A stretch of 64,000 bases of DNA from Siphonodentalium dalli. Its lineage: Eukaryota > Mollusca > Scaphopoda > Gadilida > Siphonodentaliidae. The stretch's first letter is position 1; every line of letters starts with the position of its first letter. Location of the stretch: contig CP136063.1 in NCBI GenBank assembly GCA_032622095.1, positions 63,565,897 through 63,629,896 of the forward strand, read 5' to 3'. A program made the translations under genes and the position numbers. Below are positions 1 through 12,724 of this stretch, piece after piece. Under the pieces are notes generated by a model. The model was given only the letters and a program-made list of their open reading frames with translations, was not told the DNA's origin and searched no databases.

Positions 1-1090
1 GTAGTTACATACAAGTGAAATATGTTATGATATACTGGTAAAATGGTACATATGAAACTTCTCCGAGTCAAATCGGTGTTTTTATTCATGGAAACACACT
101 TGATTTGACGTTATGGAACATTTGTAGAAAAACTCTGAACCATGGGGTCAAAGTGCCCCCGAGCCAGAGCGTCAGGTCCCACTGCGCATGTCCGCTGGGA
201 CCGGACACTCTGCCCCATGGGCCAGAGTATCAGACAGCGACGGGTTGGGCCAGGTGAGCGCATCGAAGGGGTTTTGACAGAAAAGAGCATAATTTACTAA
301 TGTATCGTTTTTTTTCTCGGATTCTAATGGAAGTGTGGTAAGCGAAGGGAGTTCCCCTTCGCGACACTGAACTTAGAATAATACCGAGCAAAAATCGAAG
401 CAATTGTGCTACTTTACCAGTGCATTTTTATTACGAAAGCTAGCACTGTGAAATGTACATGCAAGAACCATCTGATAGGAGGTTTTGGGCGACTCTGAAA
501 AGGGCCGTTTTATTTCATATCACATAAAAGTGGATAGTGGGTGTTTATGAACTCAAATGCGTCATCTCCCGAAACACAAGCGTAACCTCGATGGGTGATG
601 GAAATATACCTTTCGGTACACCCACATACTTCAATGGAGATACGTCTAATCTGTATTTCTTTTTCTCTCTCCAAAACCTGAGCTTTCTCTGTAGAAGGAT
701 TGCCGCTATCATGAGTAAGAGATCTATAAGCCTTATTATTGGTTCGCGATTTTCAAGATGGCCGATGGTTCCATATGGTCCGATTCCTAGCTTTTTATCC
801 AACCCACCGGTAAAAGCCGGTAAAAGGTCAAAGTTGAGAAGTAGCATCCATTTGTAACATTCGACAGCTGAGTGTGAGAATTTTGTATCAACATTTTATG
901 GCTTAATTTCATTTATTCTGAGTGCAGCTACGTGTTTAAGAATTGTTTTGTGGCCATGTCATCTATATAGTTAGGATCTGGTGACGATGCAGACATTCAG
1001 ACGCCCTTTTTTGTCAGGTAATGTTTCTGATTCTTTTCGTAAGGGCACATACTTTCTTATGAAACCAATCAAATACTTTTCTATCATTTT
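1..1090. other. intergenic sequence, no recognisable gene
   Basis: Unique-looking AT-rich sequence with a more GC-rich patch near 140-260. Two ORFs of about 100 codons overlap on opposite strands at 537-857. Neither shows a domain I recognise, so neither is called a gene. Confidence 0.4.
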
Positions 1091-1615
1091 TTAAAGATGG
1101 ATTATCTCTTTAAATAACAAATTTTAAATAGTTGCGTGGGTATAAAATAATAGATATGAACTGAAGACCTATGTCCGGAAAAGCTTCTATCAATTAATAT
1201 TGATTTTATTTCGAATATTAAATCGGGCCCGTTTATGTTACTATTTTTAGAACCGACCATTCGGATGAGACCGTATTGCGATATAGAGCACTGGGCTGTT
1301 CCTACGGCTACGCAACGACTGTCAAATGTCACAGATTAGTTGTTTGTATTGTTTTGTTCCCCAAATATAAGCGATAATGAGTATAATTAACGTTTATTTG
1401 CGACAAAATTGCACAATATAATTTCTGGTCTCTGTTAACAGTAACCACTATTGTTCGTTAGCTGAACAAACACACCTTTTTAGACCAGAAAATATTCGAA
1501 ATAAAATTAATATTAATCGATAGAAGCATTTCCGGACATGAGTCTTCGATTCAAATCTAATATTTTATACCCCGGTAACTATATAATACATGTTTACAAA
1601 GAGATAATCCACCTA
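1091..1615 (-). mobile_element. MITE-1 copy, near full length
   Basis: Near-complete copy of the most abundant short element in the window (full length about 528 bp). It begins with the family terminus TTAAAGATGGATTATCTC and ends with the complement of the other terminus, GAGATAATCCACCT. The ends form long imperfect inverted repeats of about 125 bp. There is no transposase, so it is non-autonomous. The far end is slightly eroded and the TTAA target duplication is imperfect here. Other copies lie near 3.6, 10.6, 19.2, 22.9, 35.2, 45.4, 58.5 and 60.5 kb. Confidence 0.85.
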
Positions 1616-3630
1616 TTTTTTAAGTAGTCACCATAAAAATTCATTTCAACTAATACTTTTATACCATATCCGCTTTCCAAGAAATATAGAGCAAATATGC
1701 AGTAGATACAGCACGCGTTTGTACAGTGATGTTGAAACCGCCCAACGTTTATTTTACATTCGATCGAATTTCTTTGAATAAATGATTTGATATATTTATT
1801 AATAACTGGTATCCCAAAGGAACCGCTTAGCGGATTCGTCACCGAGACATGTAACGCACAATGATATCGATGAAATTCTTAATTTAACACTTTTTACACT
1901 ACATATGCATACAATCCTCTTACTCTGATCTTGCAACATACGTGTATATTATTAAATCCAAATTAAACCCTTTGACTATAAATTTCTCTTGGCACTACGC
2001 TGGCGATCCAAATTACTTTCTAAATTTGTAATAGTCCAACATCAGGTTACGACGGATCTTGTACTCCCATATGTTAACTGTGATGGCGGTGATTTTGCTG
2101 TTATTATTACTATAATTACTATTTAGACCTCTTGCAAAACTACCCCATTGCTGTTTTCACTTGGCATACACGGCCAATATTTGATTAGCACTTCAAAAAA
2201 AAACTTCCGCAGCCAAGCTACCAATTTTCTTCTATATTTTAGTTGACACTACAGTAGATATCTTGATTCATATAAAACATAAAATCCTACAGACACAGGT
2301 AAAATACACAATAATTTAAATTGGGGGGGGGGCCCTAACCCCGAGATTGTCCTTCTTAATGTCATTTTTTTGTTTTATATCATTATCTATTTTTAAATCA
2401 TTAAATATTATCCCTGCGAAAATATCTAAGTGACATCTGGAAACTAATAACTTAATATTATTTGGCCATTATCAAACTACAATCTGTCCTAAAAGCATGC
2501 ATATTATTTTGACTGTATCGGTATTGACGACAACTAGCCACAATATATATGTCGGTGATTCACATTTGGCTGCTTAAGTTATTGTCTTACACTTGGTGCT
2601 CATGAACCATCGACCGTCATAAATACAATGTAATCATAAACATGCATTGTGCAGGAGCCCTGTGAGTGACCAGACAGACAATGGGGGTTAGGGGATTAAA
2701 CAAATTGCTTATACTGGCGTCAATGCACTAAAACTAAAGATGATTGCATATCACTTTGTGATGATTTGGTTGATAGAGTTGTCGATCGGGTTTCCCACTG
2801 TACTGTCCGCGATCGTGTTTCCCTTTGTACAGTCGGCGATAATTCCCACTTTCGATGTTTTCGGACTAGATCGTTCACATCACAGAATTGAAAACCCACT
2901 TGCCAAAAAAAAATATTTGCCATTGGCAAGTGGCAGCGCGAACCCTGCTTGTATCTTACTCCACAATAGGTATGCATGACATATCAACACCTTCTTGCAT
3001 ACCAGTGGTTTAGAACTTACCCTCAGTCTAGTGGCATTCTTTGCAACCCTTGGATAATTTCACAACATGTTGCAATGTTTCCATTGAAGAAAATTGCAAT
3101 CCAGTGTTCTCCTGGATTTTCTTGTCTACTATGTATGCGGTTTCTCGTGTGGTAACTGATCTTCTGCAAACACCACACCATATAATGAACAAATGTAGGG
3201 TGAGTTGTCTAGTATATGCTGAAGTTCGCTAGTGTTCATCTTCGTAGTATTTTTTTTAAATACTTTTTTACACCACTAGTCATCAAAAACACCGAATTAA
3301 ATTCGTTACAGTTTACATGAACAACTGTTGTATCTTTCCAAAGTTTGAATGCCTTAAATTTCCCTTGTGGTGTAAACGATTCTATTTCTGGATACCATTG
3401 TTCCATAACTCGGTGTATCTTCAATTTAAGAAGTGACATGCCAATGGACATATCTACCATTGTATAGATGTTGTCCAAAGACAAAGTAAATGCCCTGTCT
3501 GACTTGGATGATCTATTTTACATCCTCCACAATTGAGTGTCACTTCTTTGGAAATTTGATTTTTAATTTCATGAACGAAACATTTTTCGAAAGTTTTCCG
3601 AGCTTTGTCAAGTAAAACATTAGGCTTTTC
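1616..3630. other. intergenic sequence
   Basis: No gene recognised. It holds a short G-run near 2323 and only ORFs below 90 codons. A small inverted repeat (CTTGCC / GGCAAG) sits near 2898-2928. Confidence 0.4.
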
Positions 3631-3935
3631 CTGTGGCTACGTACTGAACGTCAAATGTCCCAGATTGATTGGTTGTATGGTGTAGTTTCATAGCTAAAAG
3701 CTACACTTGGTGTAATTAACGTTTATTTGTCACAAAATTAATCAATGAAATTTCTGTTCTCTGTTAACAGTAACTACCATTGTTCGTTAGCGAAATAACC
3801 ACACCGTTTTATACCATAACATATTCGAAATGAAATGAATATTAATCAATAGACAGTAGTCTTCAACTCAGATCTAATAGTTTATACCTCGGTAACTATA
3901 TAATAAATGTTTACAAAGAGATAATCCACCTTTAA
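3631..3935 (-). mobile_element. MITE-1 fragment
   Basis: The reverse-oriented left half of MITE-1, ending at a clean terminus GATAATCCACCTTTAA. Its other end is missing. It is more diverged than the copies at 19.2 and 22.9 kb, so probably older. Confidence 0.8.
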
Positions 3936-5039
3936 TATCTTTGCTTGATACCAAGTCTATGAAAAGTCTTTGGCAATTGTCCTTGAAAAGGGTGATCTTC
4001 AATTTTTATCTAAGCCCTGCACTAATAGTGAATGTTTTCACTTCAACTCTTCTAGTCGGTATTTTCATATTTCTCTGTACTATTGTTTGTTTCATTTTAT
4101 TTGCTACTACTGGCATCAGCGTAATTGTACGAACATTGAAAACTGCCGTTTCAAACACTATTCGATAAACTATGAAAAATATCAAATTCTGCTATCTAAC
4201 GCATCAATGCCCACTCACCCGTGGAGATATTATACTGATGAATCGAGAAATCCGATAATCCTCCTATTTTTCGCTTCAAAAGCCACATAAATAAATGAAA
4301 AAATATATCCAGCTAACCCGGGAATTCTCGAATTGGCCGAAAGGCCCATTCCCTAACCCCTCATATTTTAGCCTTTATTGAAAATACAACATAAAAAAGG
4401 AAGTAGCACTTTTGTTTAAACAAAGTTCTTCATCTTTCCGTCGCTGGAATCCAGACGAGGGGGTGTTTATCCCCCCTGGAACACTGTAGGTCGATGGTAG
4501 CTGCAGTGCCCCAGCAGGTGCTGTTGCCTCGTCGGTGACGGTGGTGGACTCTTGGTAGCTGTTATCCGGAGTCCGGGCTGCTCCAAAGGGATGGCTGACG
4601 TCGTGGTGTAGTCAAATCCAAGGAGAAGAAGGCCAGCTGGAAGTCGTCCGGATGTCCTGGTAACTTTTATCCAGCATCTCCTGTCTTCTCCTGGTATCAC
4701 CCCGTTGACTTCCTGGAGGGCATCTTCCAGTTATATATCCAGTTATCCTCCAATTAATATTTTATTCTGAAGCCAGTAGTCACTGGTAATTTGATAATCC
4801 TCTTATTTTCCGGATCAGAAATCACGTAATTTTAGACTGGCTTCATCAAGTATCATTAAGCAAACAATCTCAATGCGAAGGCAGTTACAAATAAGTTAGA
4901 AACGATCATCAAGGCGACTCCGAACACCAAGGTATTTACTCTACTAGTTAAACAACAAAGGTCTTCAACAACAACTGCAGTCTCATAATTGATTGTTGAT
5001 GGAAATGTGTTATCAACACCTTAGATATCTAAAAGCGGG
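3936..5039. other. intergenic sequence with a GC-rich block
   Basis: A GC-rich block at about 4440-4730 stands out from the AT-rich surroundings. It may be part of an unidentified repeat. A 77-codon minus-strand ORF there has no recognisable domain. Confidence 0.35.
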
Positions 5040-7010
5040 ACAAAGCACGCTCAACGATACTTAGTGGACTGTTAAGGCGAGGAAAGATACCATCTATCAT
5101 GACAGAGGAATATTAACCCCGGTGTTTGAAAACTGTGATCCTCTTAGCAAACTACAGAGGAATCACTGTGACATCAATCCTGCTGAAAATACTGGAGCAC
5201 ATACTTAATAGCAGACACCACGCCACTTAGTCAAAACTGCAGACTGGGTTTACAAAAGGGACCTCCTCTCGGAATGCGGCTCTCATGGTATCAGAATGCA
5301 TCAATGAGGCAAGCCAAGCCAAGAAAACCATGTTATTTACCACACTGGTGCACAAAAGGCGTTTGATGTTGTGGGTCACAGTATACTCCTTCATAAATTG
5401 TATATGGATGGTAGCACGGGAATGACTGGCTGCTAATAAAGGAATTATACACAGACCTTTACGCCAAAGTAAAGTGTAAAGGGCGGCGGCCGTTTAAGGT
5501 CTCACAAGTAGTCAGACAAGGAGGGATTCTCTCTACATGCCGCTACAAGAGATTGAACAATCCTCTACTCCTGCTGCTGGAAAGGAAATTTGAATTGGCA
5601 CGTATAGGTACTGTTAGTATCCCCCATATTACATGTGCGGATGATATCGCCCTCCTGGCCTATGATACCCAGGAAATGCAAGAAATGGTCGACATGGTGG
5701 AATGATATGCAAAGCAAGAATCCGGTCCATGATGTTATATTCTGATATGTTGTAATTATAATGTTGTATTGATCTTGGAATAAATACTGTTTAAACCAAA
5801 GCAAGAATGATATAGGATTAATCCTTTGAATAGCAATATCTTAGTGTATAATGGAAGGGAGAGCGAGCATGCGGAAATATACGGAGAAAAAAGAAAAACA
5901 ATCTCTACAGAACATCTTGGGATACTGAGATTTGTAAACAACATCATGGATGCTGAGGGAAAAGTAAAACTTTCTCGCAGGACAATGTATTATCTGATGG
6001 GAGCTAGCATGCATGGGAAGACTGGAGTGCCTAGCTAGTTAAATGCAAACTGTGGACACTGTATGTCATCCCTAGGTTGATATTTGGACTTGGGGTGCTG
6101 CAGCTTAATAAGACTGAGCTGGAGAAATTAGAAAACCATCAGACGGTAACACTCAGGCATATCCGTCATCTTTCAACAAGAATCGCTACAGCGCGCTACT
6201 GGTGGTGCCTCCAGTTGAAACCGTGATACATAGGAACTCTCGGAACATATTCTTCAGAATTTTATCGGCTAAAAGTATGGTGGAATATGACATTGCTATC
6301 CGTCAACTAGCAGTGAAGAATTCCCAATCGAAGAGTTGGTTCTCATATATACGTCAACGTCTTGAGCACTGTGATCTACCAAATGCATATTCACTACTGA
6401 ATTCAACTCGAACTTAGGCAGTGTGGAAGAGTCTGTTGAGTGAAGCTGTCAGTCTTGAAATTCAGAAGAAATGGAAAGAGAAAATTAGGCAGAAATCAAC
6501 ACTGAAGTGCCTGAATCCTGATGCTGTGAAAGTGAATTGTGTTCATCAAGTTTATCGATATGTAAGGACAAATCTACATGATGCTTCAAGGGCTGAGATC
6601 AAGGCTAGATTACTCACAGTGACATACACTCTACAATCGAACTGTGCAGTCTTCAACCAGTATAAAGAGTACACATGCCTATGTGTGGAAGCTGATGAAG
6701 ACCGACAACATTTTATTGTCGAATGCAGTGTCTTATAATCCTCAGCGAGAGAAAATAAAGAAGAAACTTGCACTTATAAATGTGTTAGACCTACATATGA
6801 CTCCTCCACTCTTAACTAATCCAGAACTCTTCACTCAGCTCATCTTGGACTCGTCTCACTCTAGAATTGTTCAGGTTGTCAAGCTTGCAGAAGAAGACAT
6901 AAACATCATGGAACTCTACAGCAGGGAATACCTGCATGATATTCATATGTTGAGGACTCGGTTTTTGGCCTTAATCCAGACTGAGCCCATTGTCGCTGAT
7001 GCCTAATTAC
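5040..7010 (+). pseudogene. decayed non-LTR retrotransposon (LINE): reverse transcriptase and C-terminal zinc knuckle
   Basis: 5'-truncated LINE relic with many stops and frameshifts. Read across frames, 5100-5420 gives a reverse-transcriptase fingers/palm segment (NYRGITVTSILLKILEHIL, then a GFTKGTSSRNAA-like stretch). The palm follows at 5510-5700, including a catalytic-type CADDIALL where most elements have YADD or FADD. From 6200 to 6740 the usual C-terminal part is readable and ends in a CCHC-like knuckle (C-x-C followed by HFIVEC). The endonuclease half is absent. An AATAAA-type signal lies near 7290. LINE clade is not assigned. It is clearly inactive. Confidence 0.85.
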
Positions 7011-7376
7011 TTTTTACTAACCACCAATTGATTTTTGCTATTTATTTAATAATTCGCTATTAGTTAGCTTGCTGGAACTAATCATGGACAGCTTTATACG
7101 TATCAATCATATATGAGTACAATTTGAGGATTCTCTGGTACATGTACATGATATTCTAGGATTCCAGGAGCACCACGAAAAATCAACGTGGGAAATTCTA
7201 CAAGACAAGACTCATCAGATTTGGGAAATTAGTTGCAAAGTAACGTATAACATTATCATTTAGTGGTACCAATCCATTTTATCAGTCAATAAAGCATGTA
7301 TTATTGCATTACTACGGGGACCTACGCGAATTGAGGGAACTACGCAAATCTAGGGACCTACTGCATAACTCGTCAC

Positions 7377-7560
7377 CGATATTTTATACGCCGGTAACTA
7401 TATAATACATGTCTACAAAGAGATAATCCACTTTTAGAGGTGGATTATCTCTTCGACAACATGATATTTACAGTTTCATGGGTACGAAATAATAAATATG
7501 AATAATATACCCCTGCCCGGAAACGTGTCTATCAATTAATACAGCTTTTGTTTGGATTTT
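7377..7560. mobile_element. two abutting MITE-1-type end fragments
   Basis: A reverse-oriented left terminus (to about 7436, ending GAGATAATCCACTTTTA) is followed directly by another terminus beginning GGTGGATTATCTCTTC. The second half resembles the diverged subfamily near 24.7 and 26.3 kb (CATGGGTACGAAATAATAAATATGA-like stretch). Confidence 0.7.
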
Positions 7561-8414
7561 GTTTTCGCACAAAATAACTCTGCGCCGATATAAAGGTTCC
7601 AGATATTGACGACTGTGGATAGCTTACATTGTCAATTAGGCTCAAAACATGAGAAAACACTTAGGCCTACCACCTTTTTGAAAGAAATATGTTTGGTTAA
7701 CCTTTGGTTATGTATTTAATGGCAATCTCTTAATTTATTTACCATCGGTCCTTAAATGATTCCCAAGCGTAACTTTTCAATCAGCCCTCAAGGCAAGGGC
7801 AACTCTTGACTGGTCCCGGACGATAAACCTTACCATCGCTCTGCTTGTGACGTCGTTATTATATGGGAGGGCACGTTACAGAGCGATAGCGCCGCAGTGT
7901 TTCACATATGAGTCAGTGACGAGTCTAAGGCATTTAAACTCACATTTAATGTTCACCAACTTGAAGGACAGTGAAAGAAAGAAGTTATTTATTCCACCGA
8001 TGTCGTATCATACCTTTAAATATACGCGCACACACAAGCACACAAATTGTATATATTATATTGTCTTATTGGCTGTTTGGGCTTCTATCGCCCAATACAT
8101 TATATCCATTCTACGAAACCAGATTTTGAAATGTTACTTCAAAGAAACAAAGCAAATCTGCGTTTGTTGTCGATATGTGATCTTGGCGGCTGTAATTGTT
8201 TTTACATTATTATCAGCCGCAGAACAAAAATGATCTTCCTTTATCTGTCAAAAATAAGTGTCCATGTGCCACTCTTGAGCAGTGTCAAGGTGGCGAAGAA
8301 GACAATGAATGAATGATTCAATGAGGATAACAACATTCTCTCAGTGTGACAAGATTATTCACAAAGAGTGTAGGCCTACTTGTAAATTAATATATGTGGA
8401 GCGGTAATTGCACG
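7561..8414. other. intergenic sequence
   Basis: No gene recognised. ORFs at 7847-8316 overlap in two frames and show no domain. Confidence 0.35.
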
Positions 8415-8517
8415 CATTTGACATCTGACTAGACAGAGCAATATGGTACCCGTAAGAAATCCTTCACTCATTATTTTAAAGTACCCAGACGAAACACACG
8501 CGTGAGAAATAGTTCGC
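8415..8517 (+). pseudogene. decayed zinc-finger sequence upstream of the foldback element
   Basis: Reads as eroded fingers: a GTAAGAAATCCTTCACTCA stretch followed by GTGAGAAATAGTTCGC, matching the finger sequence TGTGAGAAATCGTTCACTCA of the array at 9.5-10.3 kb. Stops and small indels are present. With the foldback element and one TTAA copy removed, this half-finger meets the helix half-finger at 9484 with only about 1 base missing. It is therefore probably the displaced 5' part of ZNF-A. Confidence 0.6.
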
Positions 8518-9483
8518 TTAAGGACTTTGCTAACCCAATTTTCCCCAAATTTAATGGAGTCCAAAATAAAGGTTTATGTTCACTTTTATTAGTAACCACA
8601 GTAACCAAACCCATGAATGCAACATTTTAAGAGTATAATTCATGGTAGATTATGTTAGAAATTCAAAATGTGGAAGTTATAGAAGTTTTTAAAATAATTT
8701 TTTTCGAACCCAAAATCAACAAACACAAAGTCAATATCAAAGAAAAAAATATGGCAATATGTACTGAACACAGTGAAGAATGATGAACAATAAAGATATA
8801 CTCACATTTCTTTAGTTTCATTAAGATTTTTGGCATGGAAGCAGTTGTTTACAGATGGTAGCTTTCATTGCTCAGAAAAGCTATTTGGGAACTGAATTTG
8901 ATGGGTTAAGTTAATGTTCACTCAAGCCAGCTAAGATTATGACCAGCAAGACACAGGTGCTTGAGCCATGACAAGATTACATCCTGATTCAGGATGATTG
9001 GCGACCTAGTTTCTGGGTTATGGGGTACCCAGAGATTGGGGATTTACAGTTCTTTTGTCAAGAGATTCACAACACACCACTGTCCACAGTAGTTAACACT
9101 TTACTGTCACCTCACTTCAAGGGATGTCAGGCAAGTTACTCAAATATTTGTAAACAATTGGTTCTTAGTAATTTTATCAAAGAATGCTTGATAAATATGA
9201 ATATTATTTTATTGTTCATCATTCTTCACAGTGTTCAGTACACATTGCCATATTTTTTTCTTTGATATGGACTTTGTGTTTGTTGATTTTGGGTTCGAAA
9301 AAATTGATTTTAAAAACCTCTATAAATTTCACATTTAGTATTTCTAACATATTCCACCATGAATTTTACTCTTAAAATGTTGCATTCATGGGTTTGGTTA
9401 CTGTGATTACTAATAAAAGTGAACATAAACCTTTATTTTGACTCCATCAAATTTGGGGAAAATTGGGTTAGCAAAGTCCTTAA
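8518..9483. mobile_element. foldback (long-TIR) DNA element with TTAA ends
   Basis: Arms of about 285 bp (8518-8802 and about 9199-9483) are inverted copies with a few percent mismatch, separated by ~400 bp. The arm ends are TTAAGGACTTTGCTAACC and its complement. The TTAA may be the target duplication, as for piggyBac-type elements, or part of the inverted repeat. No transposase is present. Zinc-finger sequence flanks both sides. The ATG at 9438 lies inside the right arm, so the first ~15 codons of the downstream reading frame are transposon sequence. Confidence 0.85.
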
Positions 9484-10337
9484 CAAGTACCATGATTAAA
9501 CATGAGAACATCCATACAGGTGATGGGTCTCACGAGTGTAATGTATGCGGTAAAGTTTTCAATCAGTCTGGACATCTGACTGCACATAAGAGAATCCACT
9601 CTGGTGATCGTCGGTATCAGTGCGATATCTGTCAGAAATCGTTCACTCACTCGTATAGTCTGGCTCAACATAAGAGAATCCACACTGGTGATCGCCCATA
9701 TCAGTGCGATATATGTGAGAAATCGTTCACTCAGTCGAATAGTCTGGCTCAACATAAGAGAATCCACACTGGTGACCGACCTTTTAAATGCGATATATGT
9801 GAGAAATCGTTCACGCAGTTAAATCATCTGACGCAACATAAGAAAATCCACACAGGTGATGGCTCTCAAGAGTGTGATATATGTGGGAAAGTTTTCAATC
9901 ACTCGGGAAATCTGACTGCACATAAGAGAATCCACACTGGTGATCGACCTTTTAAATGCGATATATGCGGGAAATTATTCATACATTCTGCACAACTGAG
10001 GGATCATAAGAGAATCCACACTGGTGACCGCCCATATCAGTGCGATATATGTGAGAAATCGTTCACGCAATCAAGTAAGCTGAAGCAACATAAGCAAATC
10101 CATACAAGTGATGGCTCTCAAGAGTGTGATATATGTGGGAAAGTTTTCGATCAATCAGGAAATCTGACTGCACATAAGAGAATCCACACTGGTGATCGAC
10201 CCTTTCAGTGTGATATATGTGAGAAATCCTTCGCTCAGTCAGGCAATCTGACACGACATAGGAAAATACATACAGGTGATGGCTTACACAAGCGTGATAT
10301 ATTTGTGGAAGAGTATCCACCCGATGTCAAACTCTGA
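9438..10337 (+). pseudogene. ZNF-A: C2H2 zinc-finger array, disrupted at both ends
   Basis: A 299-codon open frame with nine complete C2H2 fingers. The first cysteine is at residue 34, the period is 28 residues, and the last finger ends at about 278. Each finger has the form C-x2-C-x12-H-x3-H with TGDRPYQ or TGDGSQE linkers. A half finger (IKHENIH) precedes them. Fingers 1, 5 and 8 share CGKVF and a GDGS linker, so the array grew by block duplication. The family role would be DNA binding in the nucleus. The N-terminus is encoded by the foldback element's arm, so the native start is lost. A frameshift in the tenth finger (HKRDIFVEEYPP) ends the frame. Remnant fingers continue at 10338-10385 and again at 11173 beyond an inserted element. 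I call it a pseudogene, though the nine-finger core is open and could still be translated from Met19. Confidence 0.8.
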
Positions 10338-10385
10338 CTGTACTTAAGAGAATCTACACGGGTGATCAGCCTTTTCAGTGCGATA

Positions 10386-11172
10386 CTCTTGGGCTCCAAA
10401 TAAACATGCATGCACGTTTATTATTTTCTTGGGTAATTCCCCCCTGCACAGTGCTTATTTGGGTCTGCACGTTTATAATTTTGATGCTATGAAAATAAAA
10501 TCAACACAATCTCAAGATTTCTATGTGATATTCCGATATCAAAATGTTGAGCTTACCGGAATAACTTTATGCATGTACATGTACATGTATATGGCATACA
10601 TTTTAACATTTAAAGGTGGATTATCTCTTTGTAAACATGTATTATATAGTTACCGGGGTATAAAATATTAGATTTGAATCGAAGACTCATGTCCGGAAAT
10701 GCTTCTATCGATTAATATTAATTTTATTTCGAATATTTTCTGGTCTAAAAAGGTGTGTTTGTTAAGCTAACGAACAATAGTAGTTACTGTTAACAGAGAC
10801 CAGAAATTATATTGTGCAATTTTGTCACAAATAAACGTTAATTATACTCATTATTGCTTATATCTGTCGAACAACACAATACAAACAACCAATCTGTGAC
10901 ATTTGACATTCGTTGCGTAGCCGTAGGAACAGCCCAGTGCTCTATATCGAAATACGGTCTCATCCGAATGGTCGGTTCTAAAAATAGTAACATAAACGGG
11001 CCCGATTTAATATTCGAAATAAAATCAATATTAATTGATAGAAGCTTTTCCGGACATAGGTCTTCAGTTCATATCTAATATCTAATATTGGGTCTGCGCG
11101 TTTATTAACTTTCAATGGAATTTATCCCCTGCACTATTATTTCGGCCTGCCCTTTTATTTGGAGCCCAAGAG
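10386..11172. mobile_element. TA-flanked DNA element inserted in a zinc finger
   Basis: Terminal inverted repeats of 19 bp, CTCTTGGGCTCCAAATAAA and its exact complement, are flanked by TA on both sides (10384-10385 and 11173-11174). Sub-terminal TCTGCACGTTTAT-type repeats occur near both ends. It contains no transposase and houses a MITE-1 copy. Dropping it with one TA joins the finger codons as QCDICQKS in frame, which proves the insertion boundary. TA duplication suggests a Tc1/mariner-like or similar mobiliser (inference). Confidence 0.9.
10609..11081 (+). mobile_element. MITE-1 copy nested in the TA-flanked element, right end missing
   Basis: Starts TTTAAAGGTGGATTATCTCT and follows the family consensus to the TTCAGTTCATATCTAATA region. 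The last ~50-60 bp, including the right terminus, are absent where the host element resumes. Confidence 0.85.
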
Positions 11173-11460
11173 TATATGTCAGAAATCGTTCGCATATCGG
11201 GGTTATCTGACGAGGCACAAGAAGATCCACACATATGATAGCTCACACGATTTGTGTTCGCCGCAAATCTGACCGCACATATATATGAGAGCAAACACAC
11301 GAGATTGGCCATATCGGTGCGAGATCTGTGAGAAATTGTGCATTGACTGAGTTTCCGATATGACATACCATACGATAGACGGTCGATGTAATTGCTGGAA
11401 ATATTTGTATTACCATTCATAAACGCAAACATGTAGATAATGGTCATTTATCATTGCGAT
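11173..11460 (+). pseudogene. decayed 3' fingers of ZNF-A
   Basis: Continues the finger split by the TA element (CQKSFAYRGYLTRHKKIH), then breaks down. A TGA follows in HTYDSS, and later relics such as CEICEKLC are out of frame or followed by stops. The array therefore once extended beyond nine fingers. Confidence 0.75.
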
Positions 11461-12231
11461 GTAGGCCTACGTGGAGAATATCTTAACCCTATCAACATAC
11501 TATCCATGCATCAAATCGACAACATTAATGTGAGACATTCAGTAATGCGTGTACTTGTTATGTAGTGTGCATACTGACGATTATCCGTAAGCATGGTGTG
11601 ATGTGTGAGAAATGTAATATAAACAAGGACAGAAATAATTTAAATGGGGAATGAATGTCAAGATTCTACAGCGGAAATCGCATGTATCAGTTCTGTGTTT
11701 TTCATCCAGTCTGGCGTCTCATCGATATATGCGATAAGATATATACAAGAAATCGACCATGATAAGATCGATACAAGGAATCAACCATGTGATAAGATAT
11801 ATACAAGGAATCGACCATGTGAGATCATGTTAAAGAGCCACTTAATTGTCGAGTCTCCGATTATTTTATTTATAGTGATGTACGGTTTCAATAACAATCT
11901 ATGCCATAACATATGATTAAAATACTATAATTCATCACCACTTGAATATGTGTCTCAGAAGATGCCCATAGAGAAATAGAAAACAGCTGAAATCATAGAA
12001 GGATTCCCCCGTTTTGGCTCCAAGAATATGAATGTTCAATGGAAAGAAAATAACTCTATCTTTAAGATATATAGTTATTCCTCCTTCATTGAAAATAGAA
12101 CACTTTTTACTACAATCTAAATGACAAAAACACGTTGGTTACTCAACAGAAACAATAATTTCCCAGTGTGTCTCAGCCGATATGTTGATAATGCATGTTT
12201 TGGAGCTTGCTCTATCAAGTGGTATATAATA
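11461..12231. repeat. intergenic sequence with a short ~30-bp tandem repeat
   Basis: Three imperfect ~30-bp units built on GATAAGATATATACAAG and AATCGACCATG lie at about 11730-11825. Otherwise no gene is seen. Confidence 0.5.
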
Positions 12232-12724
12232 TCTCATATATATTTTTGAAGACCTCTGTCTGTCTGTCTGTTTGTCTGTCATTTATACAAATCTACGATT
12301 CTCGACCGATCGGGACGAAACTTGGTACGTGTGTGTAGTTTGACCAGGCGGTCGTCGTTGTCGTATTGGCGAGCCAGTGCCGCGCCCACTTCGCGCATGC
12401 GCAGACGAGATCTCGGAAACGGGTGGAGCTATCGACTTGAAATTTGCTATGTGAATGTATCTTGCCCCGGATACGAATTTTATCGGGTCGCCGAGCCCGT
12501 GCGACGCCAGCTTCGCGCAGACCAGATCTCGGAAACGGGTGGAGCTATCGACTTGAAATGTGGTATGTGAATGTATCTTGCACCGGATACGAATTTTATC
12601 GGGTCGCCGAGCCCGTGCGACGCCAGCTTCGCGCATGCGCAGATGAGATCTCGGAAACGGGTGGAGCTATCGACTTGAAATTTGGTTTTTGAATAGCCCG
12701 GACAACGTCGGGCTCATCGGCTAG
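12232..12724 (+). mobile_element. Helitron-like non-autonomous element 1 (with ~120-bp monomers)
   Basis: Begins TCTCATATATATTTTTGAAG after an A. Ends in a stem-loop (AGCCCG ... CGGGCT) followed six bases later by CTAG and then T. A 5' TC, a 3' hairpin plus CTRR, and insertion between A and T are the hallmarks of Helitrons. Inside are a GTCT microsatellite and about 2.5 monomers of ~120 bp (GATCTCGGAAACGGGTGGAG ... CGGGTCGCCGAGCCC). ORFs here are repeat artefacts. Confidence 0.8.

Noticed and set aside
537-857. Overlapping ~100-codon ORFs on both strands
   Set aside because: No recognisable domain, and the two overlap completely; chance open frames are likely.
9604-9822. Alternative-frame ORFs inside the zinc-finger arrays
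   Set aside because: The 84-bp periodicity keeps other frames open; only the frame with C-x2-C ... H-x3-H is meaningful.
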